Shown here: positions 31,667 through 40,900 of the stretch, one piece after another
Position numbering within the stretch: the stretch's first letter is position 1
Layout of the letters: every line of letters begins with the position of its first letter
Assembly (NCBI GenBank): GCA_945285915.1
Contig: CALYQL010000011.1
Span: 1-64,000, forward strand
Source: an uncultured Bartonella sp.
Lineage (GTDB): Bacteria; Pseudomonadota; Alphaproteobacteria; Rhizobiales; Rhizobiaceae
Direction: 5' to 3'
Length of the DNA: 64,000 bases
Position numbers and translations under genes: made by a program
The notes under the pieces: model-generated
The model's input: the letters and a program-made list of their open reading frames with translations, nothing else
The model's database searches: none
Told to the model about the DNA's origin: nothing

Positions 31667-33013
31667 TCATGCATGCGGCTCATTATTTGTCGATGTATCA
31701 TGCGATGATGGACTGTGGGCTTTTCGTATTCTTCTTACCAACCACCAAACAATCAAAAGTGCTATTGGCACCGAAACGGCTGTTATAAATTCAGGTGGAA
31801 TTTTCCAGCCGAAAAAATGCGTTCCTTTGCTTAAATATCCGATTAACCCGACAATATAGTAGGATACAGCAGCAACGGATAAGCCTTCAACAGTTTGCTG
31901 CAATCGAAGTTGAGTTTTAGCTCTCTGATTCATAGAAGATAACAAATCACGATTTTGTTCTTCGAGCTCAACATCAATCCATGTGCGCAGCAAGTTCGTC
32001 GCTCTGGTTAGCTTGCGCGATAGATTTGCTTGTCTATCTTCAACAGACCGACAGGTTCGCATTGCCGGTGCCATACGACGTTGTAAAAAACCAATCCACG
32101 TATCATAACCCGTAACAGGCGTTTCATTTAACGCTTGCAGACGTTCCGTAACGATACCATCATATGCACGGCTTGCACCAAAACGATAAAGACTGGCGGC
32201 AGCATCTGCTTCCAACCCGACAGCCAGATTAGTAAGCTCGTCCAGCAGAACTCTGTTATCGCGCTTTTCGTTAACGCGCATATCGGCGGTAATTACGGCC
32301 AATTTTTCTTCCATTTTTCGCGTTTGCGAAGATAAACGTTGCGCTAACGGAAGTCCTAACATTGCTAGCGTACGATAGGTTTCAATTTCAATTAAACGTT
32401 GTGCCAATGCACCCAAACGTGCTGAGGACAGACCTTTATCCAGAATAAGAATCGGTGTGAGATTGTCCCCATCCTGTCGAAAATCAGTAATTATGTGCGC
32501 TAAACCGTTTTCAACAGTGGAGTAACACAAGCTTGACGGATCAAAATTATTGATTTTCTCTCGTGCTGTTTCGTCCCATGGTAGGATTTCCAGTTTAATT
32601 CCCGATATCGCTTTACCCGGTATAGGAAAACCTAGACCAAAAGGCGAATTGCCTTCTGGTAGACCCGTTTTACTGTTAATTGGTGTTTCCCACAAATAGG
32701 TCGAAAATTCTGTATGCTTTTCCCAACGAAGGTGACCTTTTCCCCACGTCATGGTGTGATGACGAGAAGCTGATTCTGGCGCTGAAATGCCAAGCCTACG
32801 CGAAAATTCAGTTAATGCCGTAACATCATCACCGGAAGTAGAATCAGTGATAAATGCTAATTGGATAAGCAACATTGGTGCTTGGAACAATGGGTTAGGG
32901 CGCGCATGAATCTCGCCAATAGCGGCGCCACGTCCCTCATATGATGGGAAACCTAGTATGCTGTTACCTTTGAGATCAAAATTCGCTGAATTGGTAAGAT
33001 CTTGGGAGGACAA
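31667..33013 (-). CDS. DUF3422 membrane protein
   Basis: A 448-residue protein of the DUF3422 family (COG4949). The N-terminal part contains GAAIGEIHARPNPLFQAP, the family's conserved start. The middle is helical and rich in Arg/Glu (about 200-370). Two hydrophobic segments near residues 375-392 and 405-428 place the C-terminus in the inner membrane. The function of the family is not established. It stands alone, upstream of tRNA-Val on the same strand. Confidence 0.86.
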   Translation of the reverse strand: MSSQDLTNSANFDLKGNSILGFPSYEGRGAAIGEIHARPNPLFQAPMLLIQLAFITDSTSGDDVTALTEFSRRLGISAPESASRHHTMTWGKGHLRWEKHTEFSTYLWETPINSKTGLPEGNSPFGLGFPIPGKAISGIKLEILPWDETAREKINNFDPSSLCYSTVENGLAHIITDFRQDGDNLTPILILDKGLSSARLGALAQRLIEIETYRTLAMLGLPLAQRLSSQTRKMEEKLAVITADMRVNEKRDNRVLLDELTNLAVGLEADAAASLYRFGASRAYDGIVTERLQALNETPVTGYDTWIGFLQRRMAPAMRTCRSVEDRQANLSRKLTRATNLLRTWIDVELEEQNRDLLSSMNQRAKTQLRLQQTVEGLSVAAVSYYIVGLIGYLSKGTHFFGWKIPPEFITAVSVPIALLIVWWLVRRIRKAHSPSSHDTSTNNEPHA

Positions 33014-33179
33014 GCGATTCTCCTATGTATCAATATTGCTAGGGAATAAAGTGATAGTTTTAATGTAACTTAAAATGCAAAATTCATTTTATAAATAAAA
33101 TAATTAAGGAAATTCAATAGATTAAAAGGATTCCACAATCAATTGCCTTTTATACACTCTAAAGTGTCTGGATTGAAGA

Positions 33180-33254
33180 TGGTGGGCGTGACAGGGATTG
33201 AACCTGTGACCCCTACAATGTCAATGTAGTGCTCTCCCGCTGAGCTACACGCCC
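33180..33254 (-). tRNA. tRNA-Val (GAC)
   Basis: A full cloverleaf on the minus strand. The acceptor GGGCGTG pairs with CACGCCC, the D arm is GCTC..GAGC, the anticodon stem CTACA/TGTAG encloses loop TTGACAT with anticodon GAC, and the T arm has GGTTCAATC. An encoded CCA ends at 33180. Confidence 0.96.
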
Positions 33255-33352
33255 ATCTTATGCTGGTGCATACACCATATCAAACGCATTTGGTCAATGG
33301 CTGTTTGATAAAAAAATGTAATAATTTGTAAAAAATTATCTGCTCACCGCGT

Positions 33353-33715
33353 TTAGGCAGCGATAAGCATCTTTTCAACTTCGCTTACCAATTCACGTAA
33401 ATGGAAGGGCTTTGACAAAACTTTTGCGTCACGCGGTGTATTGCTATCGGCATTTAGGGCAACAGCAGCAAAACCGGTGATAAACATTACACGTAAATCG
33501 GGGTCGATTTCAGTTGCTCTTCGTGCAAGTTCTATCCCGTCCATTTCAGGCATAACAATATCTGTTAAAAGTAATGAAAAAGGCTCTTCCTGAAGGCGTT
33601 CGTAAGCGCTTGCACCATTATCGAAATCGGTAACTTCGTAGCCGGCTCTTTCAAGAGCTTTAGCTAAAAAACGACGCATATCGTTATCGTCTTCAGCAAG
33701 CAAAATTCGTTTCAT
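33353..33715 (-). CDS. cpdR: Response regulator CpdR
   Basis: A single-domain receiver of 120 residues that, in Caulobacter and Sinorhizobium, directs ClpXP to the pole and controls CtrA turnover under the CckA-ChpT relay. Visible are the acidic pocket AEDDNDMRR (residues 7-15), phosphoacceptor Asp52 in LLTDIVMPEMDG, the switch Thr in FITGF and Lys in LSKPF. I use the ATG at 33715, because the upstream in-frame start is a TTG at 33727 and the 120-residue form matches the family. It lies upstream of tRNA-Val on the minus strand. Confidence 0.9.
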   Translation of the reverse strand: MKRILLAEDDNDMRRFLAKALERAGYEVTDFDNGASAYERLQEEPFSLLLTDIVMPEMDGIELARRATEIDPDLRVMFITGFAAVALNADSNTPRDAKVLSKPFHLRELVSEVEKMLIAA

Positions 33716-33894
33716 GGTATTTTCCAACAGTTGTTAATTTAATATTGAACCTTATTTTATTCATACAATAAAGTCTTATCGTAAAAAAAGCGATAAAGAG
33801 ACTTTGTAAAAAACTGTTTGATAAAATGGTTAATTGCCAGTAGCGTTTTGCTTTATCTGTTAAGTTATAAGAACAGATTTAATAGGAATTGAAA

Positions 33895-34773
33895 ATGGAT
33901 TTGGATGGCGTTGCCGCATATGAATATCGTGAACCAGCACAATTGCGGGTGCCATATTTATTTAATTCACCACATTCAGGTAGGATATATCCAAAATCCT
34001 TTTTGCAACAAACGGTACTAACCGGCACAAGCATCAGAATGTCGGAAGATTGTTATGTGGATTTGCTGATTGAAGATGTGGTGCGCATGGGCGCCGGTTT
34101 CATGGCAGCAAATTTTCCGCGTGCCTTGGTTGATGTTAATCGGGATAATTACGAGCTTGATCCTGAAATGTTTGATGAGCCATTGCCGGATTTTGTGCCG
34201 CAACCAACGGTCAGGGTGAATGCAGGGCTCGGTACAATCCCGAAAATCGTCGCAACAAATGTGAATATTTACGATGGTAAAATACCTTTAAGCGACGCAT
34301 TCGACCGAATTAATAGTTTTTATATCCCATATCATCAGAAATTATATGAAGCATTGTCTTCCATGCGTGAACGTTTTGGATTCGCAATTTTAATTGATTG
34401 CCATTCAATGCCAGGGAAATTGAAATTTTTTGGTGGCACAAAACAACCAGATTTCATCTTAGGGGATCAGCATGGTCGTTCTTGTGCGCAATCATTTTCT
34501 GCTTATGCAGCAGATTTGTTACGTGAAAAAGGATATACGGTAAGCCTTAATCGACCATATTCTGGTGGCTTTATAACGGCACATTATGGTGATGTTGCAA
34601 ACAATATCCATAGTCTACAAATTGAAATCAATCGTAGCCTTTACCTTAATGAAATTTCATTGGAAGTTAATAATAATTTTTTGAATTTAAAGCGTGATTT
34701 AATAGATTTTTCTGCTGATTTAATGGCTTTTCCAGAAGGTGACTTTATAGCATTCAATGCTGCTGCGGAATGA
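33895..34773 (+). CDS. N-formylglutamate amidohydrolase family protein
   Basis: A 292-residue metal-dependent amidohydrolase (HutG/COG3741 type). Metal and substrate residues are seen in NSPHSGRIYP near the start, FPRALVDVNRDNYELDP, ILIDCHSMPG and the C-terminal QIEINRSLYLNE. The ATG at 33895 has TAGGA 7 bases upstream, better than an in-frame TTG at 33889. It precedes hisN on the same strand, and cpdR is divergent, a grouping known in Brucella-type genomes. No hut genes are nearby, so histidine degradation is only one possible role. Confidence 0.88.
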   Translation: MDLDGVAAYEYREPAQLRVPYLFNSPHSGRIYPKSFLQQTVLTGTSIRMSEDCYVDLLIEDVVRMGAGFMAANFPRALVDVNRDNYELDPEMFDEPLPDFVPQPTVRVNAGLGTIPKIVATNVNIYDGKIPLSDAFDRINSFYIPYHQKLYEALSSMRERFGFAILIDCHSMPGKLKFFGGTKQPDFILGDQHGRSCAQSFSAYAADLLREKGYTVSLNRPYSGGFITAHYGDVANNIHSLQIEINRSLYLNEISLEVNNNFLNLKRDLIDFSADLMAFPEGDFIAFNAAAE

Positions 34774-34952
34774 ATGACGGAAATTCGTCATTATATAGAA
34801 AATTGAATATCGGTATTGAATGGCCATTTATTCGATCGTGCTATATCTTTAATGATCGTCAGATATTATTGTGTTTAATAAGTATGAAATAGCTCTGTTA
34901 TTCAGCAAAAGGGACTATAGTATATCATCATTAAAGTTCTTCAGGGTGGATC

Positions 34953-35738
34953 ATGACGACATTACCAGATTTTAGTTTTTTTAAAAAACTGGCTGACGCT
35001 GCAAAAGCGACAACCCTACCGCATTTTCGTCATGTCCTTTCTATCGACAATAAAGAAAAATCTGGCTTTGATCCTGTAACAAATGCAGATCGCGAGACGG
35101 AAATTAGGTTGCGAGAAATTATCCGAAGTGACCGTCCGCAAGATGGTATTCTTGGAGAAGAATTTCCAACACATTCAGGTTCCAATGATTACACATGGGT
35201 GATTGACCCGATAGATGGAACACGCTCTTTTATTTCCGGTATGCCAATTTGGGGTAGTCTTGTTGGTTTAAAACACAAGGAAAAAGCTGTTGCCGGAATG
35301 ATGGCCCAACCATTCACTGGTGAAATTTTTTATTGCTGTGGTGAGGGTTCATATCTTTATCATGATTTTGATGGGGCAAACCGGAAGCTAAAAACCAGTA
35401 CTTGTAAAATATTGTCTGAAGCGACATTGTTTTCTACCGCGCCAGAACTTTTTGAAGGTGAAAAATTAGACCGTTTCATTTTAATCAAAAACAAGGTGCG
35501 TTTAACGCGCTATAGTGCTGACTGTTATGCATTCGCAATGCTGGCTGCCGGTTGTATTGATCTTGTGGTAGAAACAGACCTTAAACCTTATGATATTATG
35601 GCGCTCATCCCAATTATTGAACAGGCGGGCGGCGTAATAACCAACTGGCAAGGCGGCAAAGCTGAGGACGCTGGTGATATTATTGCTGCGGCAACACCTG
35701 ATCTCCATTCAGTAGTGTTGAAAATGCTTAATAATTGA
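34953..35738 (+). CDS. hisN: Histidinol-phosphatase, inositol-monophosphatase type
   Basis: A 261-residue IMPase-fold phosphatase. Metal-binding motifs are GEEF near residue 68, WVIDPIDGTRSFISGMP near residue 88, and the C-terminal YDIMALIPIIEQAGG. The FISGMP form after DGTRS and the neighbouring N-formylglutamate amidohydrolase fit the HisN group, which does the penultimate step of histidine synthesis in these bacteria. A different sugar- or inositol-phosphate substrate remains possible. Its 3' end overlaps the converging hydrolase gene by 11 bases. Confidence 0.84.
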   Translation: MTTLPDFSFFKKLADAAKATTLPHFRHVLSIDNKEKSGFDPVTNADRETEIRLREIIRSDRPQDGILGEEFPTHSGSNDYTWVIDPIDGTRSFISGMPIWGSLVGLKHKEKAVAGMMAQPFTGEIFYCCGEGSYLYHDFDGANRKLKTSTCKILSEATLFSTAPELFEGEKLDRFILIKNKVRLTRYSADCYAFAMLAAGCIDLVVETDLKPYDIMALIPIIEQAGGVITNWQGGKAEDAGDIIAAATPDLHSVVLKMLNN

Positions 35739-36612
35739 TAGATTTTTTATTAATTCGTGTGCCAGGTATAAATGCATCTAACACTGCCCAAAATTGGTTA
35801 AGATGCTTGTATGAACTGTGCAATATATCGTGTTCTACGCCAGAGAATTTTATATAATCGACTAATCGGACGTTATTGCACATTTGTTGTGCCGTGTTTT
35901 CTGAAGACAATTTGTCATGATTGGCCAATAGAAAAAGTGTTGGCACCTTAAGATCATTGTTTTGTAATCGTTGTTCAAGTGTCTTAATGGCCTTGCAATA
36001 TTGTGACAGCCATCTTCTATTGAAAAAACTCTTCTTAATGGATTGTATTTCAATAGATTTGCCACTCTGATCTAACTTTTGCACCACATTATTAGCGCCT
36101 TGTGAAAATTCTATTCTTTTAAGCCCTAATGAGCAAAGACGGTAATTGATTTTGTGCCATAAACTATCCATTGAGACGCCCAAAGGTGACAATAAGGGGG
36201 AAACACAGAGTATTCTATCAATCTGATTATTGATGAAATCCATAGCGTTTAAACCAATAACACACCCCATATCATAACAAAGCAAATAGTAAGGAGGAGG
36301 GCAGTCGGGATAAACAACGTCATGTAGAAATCTATCGAAGTCATTGATGTGTTGTTTCAGATCGTATTTATCCGCTTTATTCCTATTACTATCGCAGGTG
36401 TCGGATCGGGCTTGTTGAAACCAATCAAAGCTTGCAACATAAAATCCGCGGTTTGATAAACCAGCGAAAATATCCGCATAACGCTCAAGACTATCGCCTG
36501 CTCCTTGCAAAACAATCACGGTTCCCAAACGTTTTTGGGACCAATTTTTCAAAATGGAAAAATATATCTTTCTGTCTTTATCTGTATCTAGGTATTGGTA
36601 ATTTATATGCAT
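35728..36612 (-). CDS. Divergent alpha/beta hydrolase with altered catalytic site
   Basis: A 294-residue alpha/beta hydrolase, closest in layout to lysophospholipase L2/monoacylglycerol-lipase-like proteins. The nucleophile elbow reads YYLLCYDMGCVIGLN, with Asp114 where the family has Ser (usually HSMGG). The strand-4 loop reads FDWFQQARSD in place of the usual DxRGxGxS. An acid (NHDKLS) and a His (GVEHDILHS) are still in the right order. Asp nucleophiles occur in dehalogenase-type relatives, so activity is possible but changed; it may also be a pseudoenzyme. I use the ATG at 36612 because the longer reading needs a TTG at 36654. It converges on and overlaps hisN. Confidence 0.68.
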   Translation of the reverse strand: MHINYQYLDTDKDRKIYFSILKNWSQKRLGTVIVLQGAGDSLERYADIFAGLSNRGFYVASFDWFQQARSDTCDSNRNKADKYDLKQHINDFDRFLHDVVYPDCPPPYYLLCYDMGCVIGLNAMDFINNQIDRILCVSPLLSPLGVSMDSLWHKINYRLCSLGLKRIEFSQGANNVVQKLDQSGKSIEIQSIKKSFFNRRWLSQYCKAIKTLEQRLQNNDLKVPTLFLLANHDKLSSENTAQQMCNNVRLVDYIKFSGVEHDILHSSYKHLNQFWAVLDAFIPGTRINKKSINY

Positions 36613-36941
36613 GATTGTCTTAAGGACTGAACAAGTAAAGTGGTGAGAGGGCAACTGTTATAAGCTTCAATGTTGATATAACAGGAAGACTTAAAAAGTT
36701 ATTTCTTAATTCCTTGCTTGTAGCCACAATTAGCCAAATTGGCTCCCCGGCTAAAATGTATGAGATTTCATCATCACCCAACCTTATTAAGCTTTACTGC
36801 GATATGATTGTCAAATCGCGTCCAAGATAAAATACCGCTATCAATTAATATGAAGAGCAATGGCGTGCTGTTTCAAAGCATTGGTGTTTGAGTGAAAACA
36901 GAGGTCTGCACGCTTAAATTAAAGAATTGTGATTGCGAGAT
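36613..36941. other. Intergenic region upstream of hsp20
   Basis: About 330 bases between the divergent hydrolase and heat-shock genes, before the annotated heat-shock promoter. I see no gene, tRNA or strong hairpin here. Confidence 0.45.
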
Positions 36942-36970
36942 CTTGAAAGGTTAATGAACCGCTACCACAT
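36942..36970 (+). promoter_or_regulatory. RpoH (sigma-32)-like promoter of hsp20
   Basis: CTTGAA (36942-36947), a 17-base spacer and CCACAT (36965-36970) resemble the alphaproteobacterial heat-shock promoter (CTTGAA, then CCATAT-like). Transcription from here would give a leader of roughly 95-100 bases that covers the thermometer-like structure. Confidence 0.6.
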
Positions 36971-36978
36971 TACTCATG

Positions 36979-37066
36979 CGACCGCCAATACGGGGTCGTT
37001 GGTCAATAGATCTGCCAAATTGGAGATCATGACATGGCCAAATCTTACGTCGCTCTAAAGGAGGGC
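36979..37066 (+). promoter_or_regulatory. ROSE-like RNA thermometer in the hsp20 leader
   Basis: The last hairpin pairs GTCGCTCT (37049-37056) with GGAGGGC (37060-37066), hiding the Shine-Dalgarno. All bases pair except one bulged G (37052). The 5' strand contains TCGCT, matching the U(U/C)GCU motif of ROSE elements, whose anti-SD helix also has a bulged G. Upstream hairpins, CGACC (36979-36983)/GGTCG (36994-36998) and GCCA (37014-37017)/TGGC (37035-37038), give the multi-hairpin layout of ROSE. The motif, bulge and placement are seen directly; temperature response is inferred from the rhizobial family. Confidence 0.62.
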
Positions 37067-37073
37067 AAATATT

Positions 37074-37562
37074 ATGCGTCAAGTAGACTTTTCACCACTT
37101 TATCGTTCAACAGTTGGTTTTGACCGGTTGTTTAATATGTTTGATACGATGACACAACCCGAAGGTGTCCAATCATATCCACCTTATAACATTGAACGGT
37201 TAAGTGAAAACTCATATAGAATTTCTATGGCCATTGCCGGTTTTTCTGAAGATGAGATTGATATCGTAGCTCAACGTAATCAATTGACTGTCAAAGGTGA
37301 AAAATCCAGAGAAAATGATAGTGACGATAGTGAATTCCTATACAGAGGAATAGCATCTCGGTCCTTTGAACGGAGATTTCAGTTGGCTGATCATGTTGAA
37401 GTGGTTGGTGCGCATTTACAAAATGGGTTGCTGCACATCGAACTAAAGCGTGAAATCCCTGAGGAAATGAAACCTCGTAAAATTACCGTTCAGACAGTTA
37501 AAGCTTCAAACACAAATAAAAATGTCTTGAGACATAATATCGAAGTTGAAGCTGCAGAATAA
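37074..37562 (+). CDS. Small heat-shock protein, Hsp20/IbpA family
   Basis: A 162-residue ATP-independent chaperone that holds unfolding proteins. The N-terminus DFSPLYRSTVGFDRLFNMFD is the IbpA-type start. The alpha-crystallin domain spans about residues 38-135 with SYRISMAIAGFSEDEIDI, FLYRGIASRSFERRFQLAD and ENGLLHIELKR-like AHLQNGLLHIELKRE. It sits behind an RpoH-like promoter and a ROSE-like leader, so it should be heat-induced at both transcription and translation. A strong terminator follows, so it is a single-gene unit. Confidence 0.94.
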   Translation: MRQVDFSPLYRSTVGFDRLFNMFDTMTQPEGVQSYPPYNIERLSENSYRISMAIAGFSEDEIDIVAQRNQLTVKGEKSRENDSDDSEFLYRGIASRSFERRFQLADHVEVVGAHLQNGLLHIELKREIPEEMKPRKITVQTVKASNTNKNVLRHNIEVEAAE

Positions 37563-37590
37563 TCTATACTTTCTAAGTGTGAATTAAATG

Positions 37591-37617
37591 AGCGCGGAAT
37601 TCTTTCCGCGCTTTTTT
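37591..37617 (+). terminator. Terminator after hsp20
   Basis: A 9-bp perfect stem, AGCGCGGAA (37591-37599) with TTCCGCGCT (37604-37612), a 4-base loop and a run of Ts. Confidence 0.93.
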
Positions 37618-37987
37618 ATTAAAACTATTACTTTATAAGTCAGTTAAAAATATAGAATATTTTCAAGTTTAGTATATTTATTTCTTGTGGTTTGCTGATA
37701 TTTTTAGCATTCCATGCGCTTATGACACATTAAAATTAGAGAACAAATATCCCTGCAAAATAATATTATTATAATATTTTTCTTTTAAGATATTTTTCAT
37801 AAATATTTTTATTATTGTTTATAATTTTCTTTCGTTTTTAATGATACCCTATTGATAGTTTAGAACCGTTCTGGCATAGATTTTTTTATCAAGTAAAAAA
37901 CGGTCGTTTATAAATAACTTTAGTCTGTCATGTGGGCATCGATCCGTCTGATAAGAACTGGAATTTGAGGGAAAAGGGCTTTCCGAA
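37618..37987. other. AT-rich leader of gltB
   Basis: About 370 bases without a gene, strongly AT-rich from 37620 to 37850. A possible sigma-70 promoter is TTGATA (37852-37857), a 17-base spacer and CATAGA (37875-37880, a poor -10). No sigma-54 site was seen. Confidence 0.4.
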
Positions 37988-40900
37988 ATGACAAATAGCA
38001 TTGATTTGGGTAATAATATTTCTCAAAACGGGTCTGCATCGTTGTCATATGTTAAAAATGGCGAGTTTCATGCAATGGGCTTACCGCGTGCGCAAGGACT
38101 GTATTCACCCAAGAATGAACATGATGCCTGTGGTGTTGGTTTCATCGCGCATATGAAAAACCACAAATCCCATAAGATTGTTGAAGATGGGTTATTTATG
38201 TTGGAAAACCTCACGCACAGAGGAGCAGTGGGTGCTGATCCTCTGGTCGGTGATGGTGCTGGTATTCTTGTTCAAATTCCGGATCGTTTTTATCGCGCCG
38301 TCATGGAGGAGGAAGGCGTCCAATTGCCAAAGCTAGGGCAATATGCGGTTGGACACATTTTTATGCCACGAGATGAAGCATTGCGCGCCCATATTGAACA
38401 GATTGTCAAAGAGGTTATCGCCTCTGAAGGACAACATTTTATAGCTTTTCGCGATGTGCCAGTGGATAATTCTTCATTATCAAAAGCACCAGCAATTGCT
38501 GCTACAGAACCTGTGCATCGGCAAGTCTTTATTGGACGTGACCCATCCATTAAATCTGACGACGATTTTGAACGTCGGCTTTTTGTGCTTCGCAAGGTTA
38601 TTTCCAATAGAATTTTTCATGAAACGGGGGGGCGTGACAACGGTTTTTATATTGTATCCATGTCATCGCGAACCGTGATCTATAAGGGAATGTTTCTCGC
38701 ATTTCAGGTTGGCGCCTATTATAATGATTTACGTGATGAAAGGTTTGAAAGTGCGGTAGCACTCGTTCATCAGCGCTTTTCAACCAATACATTTCCGTCA
38801 TGGAAACTGGCTCACCCTTATCGTATGATTGCGCATAATGGTGAAATTAATACACTGCGTGGCAATGTTAACTGGATGGCAGCGCGGCAAGCCTCGGTAG
38901 ACTCTGAGCTTTTTGGCAATGATATTTCAAAACTATGGCCAATATCTTATGAAGGCCAATCTGATACGGCCTGTTTTGACAATGCCTTAGAATTTTTATG
39001 TCAGGGTGGATATTCACTACCTCATGCCATGATGATGTTGATACCGGAAGCTTGGGCTGGCAATCCGTTCATGGACGATCAAAGACGCTCATTTTATGAA
39101 TATCACGCATCATTGATGGAGCCATGGGATGGCCCAGCTGCCGTTGCATTTACAGATGGTCGTAAAATTGGTGCGACCCTTGATCGTAATGGTTTAAGAC
39201 CAGCACGTTACATTGTGACCGATGATGATTATGTCATCATGGCGTCAGAATCCGGCGTGCTGCCAGTTGAAGAAAAACACATTGTCAAAAAATGGCGTCT
39301 TCAACCAGGTAAGATGCTTCTTATCGACATGGAAAAGGGCTGCATTGTTTCTGATGAAGAAATTAAATCCGAAATTGCTGCCAAACACCCATACCGCAAA
39401 TGGTTAGAGAATACGCAGCTTATTTTGGAAGATTTGGCACCTGTGGAACCGCGTTCTTTGCGTAAGGATGTGTCCTTGTTGGATCGCCAACAGGCGTTCG
39501 GCTACACGCAAGAAGATAAAAAGTTGCTTTTGTCTCCTATGGCGACAACGGGACAAGAACCTATTGGTTCTATGGGGGCAGATACGCCAATATCTGCAAT
39601 GTCGGATAAATCGAAACTTTTATATACTTATTTCAAGCAAAATTTTGCTCAGGTAACCAATCCGCCCATCGATCCAATCCGTGAAGAATTGGTGATGAGC
39701 CTTGTTTCGTTCATTGGTCCTCGTCCAAATATTTTTGATCTTGTGGGGACATCACGCCGCAAGCGGTTGGAAGTTCGCCAACCTATCTTAACCAATGGTG
39801 ATTTGGAAAAGATACGGGCAATTGGTCAGACAGAAGATCATTTTGATACAAAAACAATTGACATCACCTATTCGGTTCAGGAAGGCGCCGCCGGTTTAGA
39901 AGGAGCAATTGAACGTTTATGTGAACGTGCAGAAGCTGCCGTGCACGGTGGTTATAACATTATTATCCTGTCAGACCGTCAAATTGGGCCTGACCGTATT
40001 CCAATTCCAGCACTCCTTGCGACGGCAGCTGTCCATCATCACCTAATCCGCAAAGGTTTACGTACCTCTGTGGGCTTGGTTATCGAGACAGGTGAACCAC
40101 GTGAAATTCATCATTTTTGTTGTCTTGCTGGTTTTGGTGCGGAAGCAATCAATCCATACCTAGCATTCGATACGTTGATTGATATGCACAAACGTGGAGA
40201 GTTTCCAAAAGAAGTTGAAGAACACGAAGTTGTTTATCGCTATATCAAATCTATTGGAAAGGGCATACTTAAAGTTATGTCCAAGATGGGCATTTCAACC
40301 TATCAGTCATACTGCGGCGCGCAGATTTTTGATGCAGTGGGATTAAAACAATCCTTTATCGACAAATATTTTACCGGTACTGCAACAACGATTGAAGGTG
40401 TGGACCTCAAGCAAATTGCTGGCGAAACTGTAAAGCGTCATACTTCTGCATTTAGTAAAGATCCTGTATTAGAAAATGCTTTGGATGTTGGTGGTGAATA
40501 TGCCTATCGTATTCGCGGCGAAACACATATTTGGACACCTGACGCCATTGCTGATCTTCAACATTCGGTTAGAACATCCAATCCGGAATTATTCACCGCA
40601 TATTCTAGGCGGGTGGATGGTGAAACAGCACGAGCCAAGACAATTCGCGGTTTATTCAAGATTAAAACTGCCGAAGAACGTGGCGCAAAAGCTGTACCGC
40701 TCGAAGAAGTTGAGCCTGCAAGCGAAATTGTTAAGCGGTTTTCAACTGGTGCGATGTCTTTCGGATCTATTTCTCGCGAGGCGCATACAACGTTAGCGCG
40801 CGCCATGAACAAAATTGGTGGTAAATCAAACACCGGTGAGGGCGGCGAAGTTTCTGAACGGTTCTATCCATTACCTGATGGGACACCAAATCCAGAACGT

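Noticed and set aside
37852-37900. Sigma-54 promoter for gltB
   Set aside because: The only TGGCA-like stretch lacks the matching GC at the -12 position with correct spacing.
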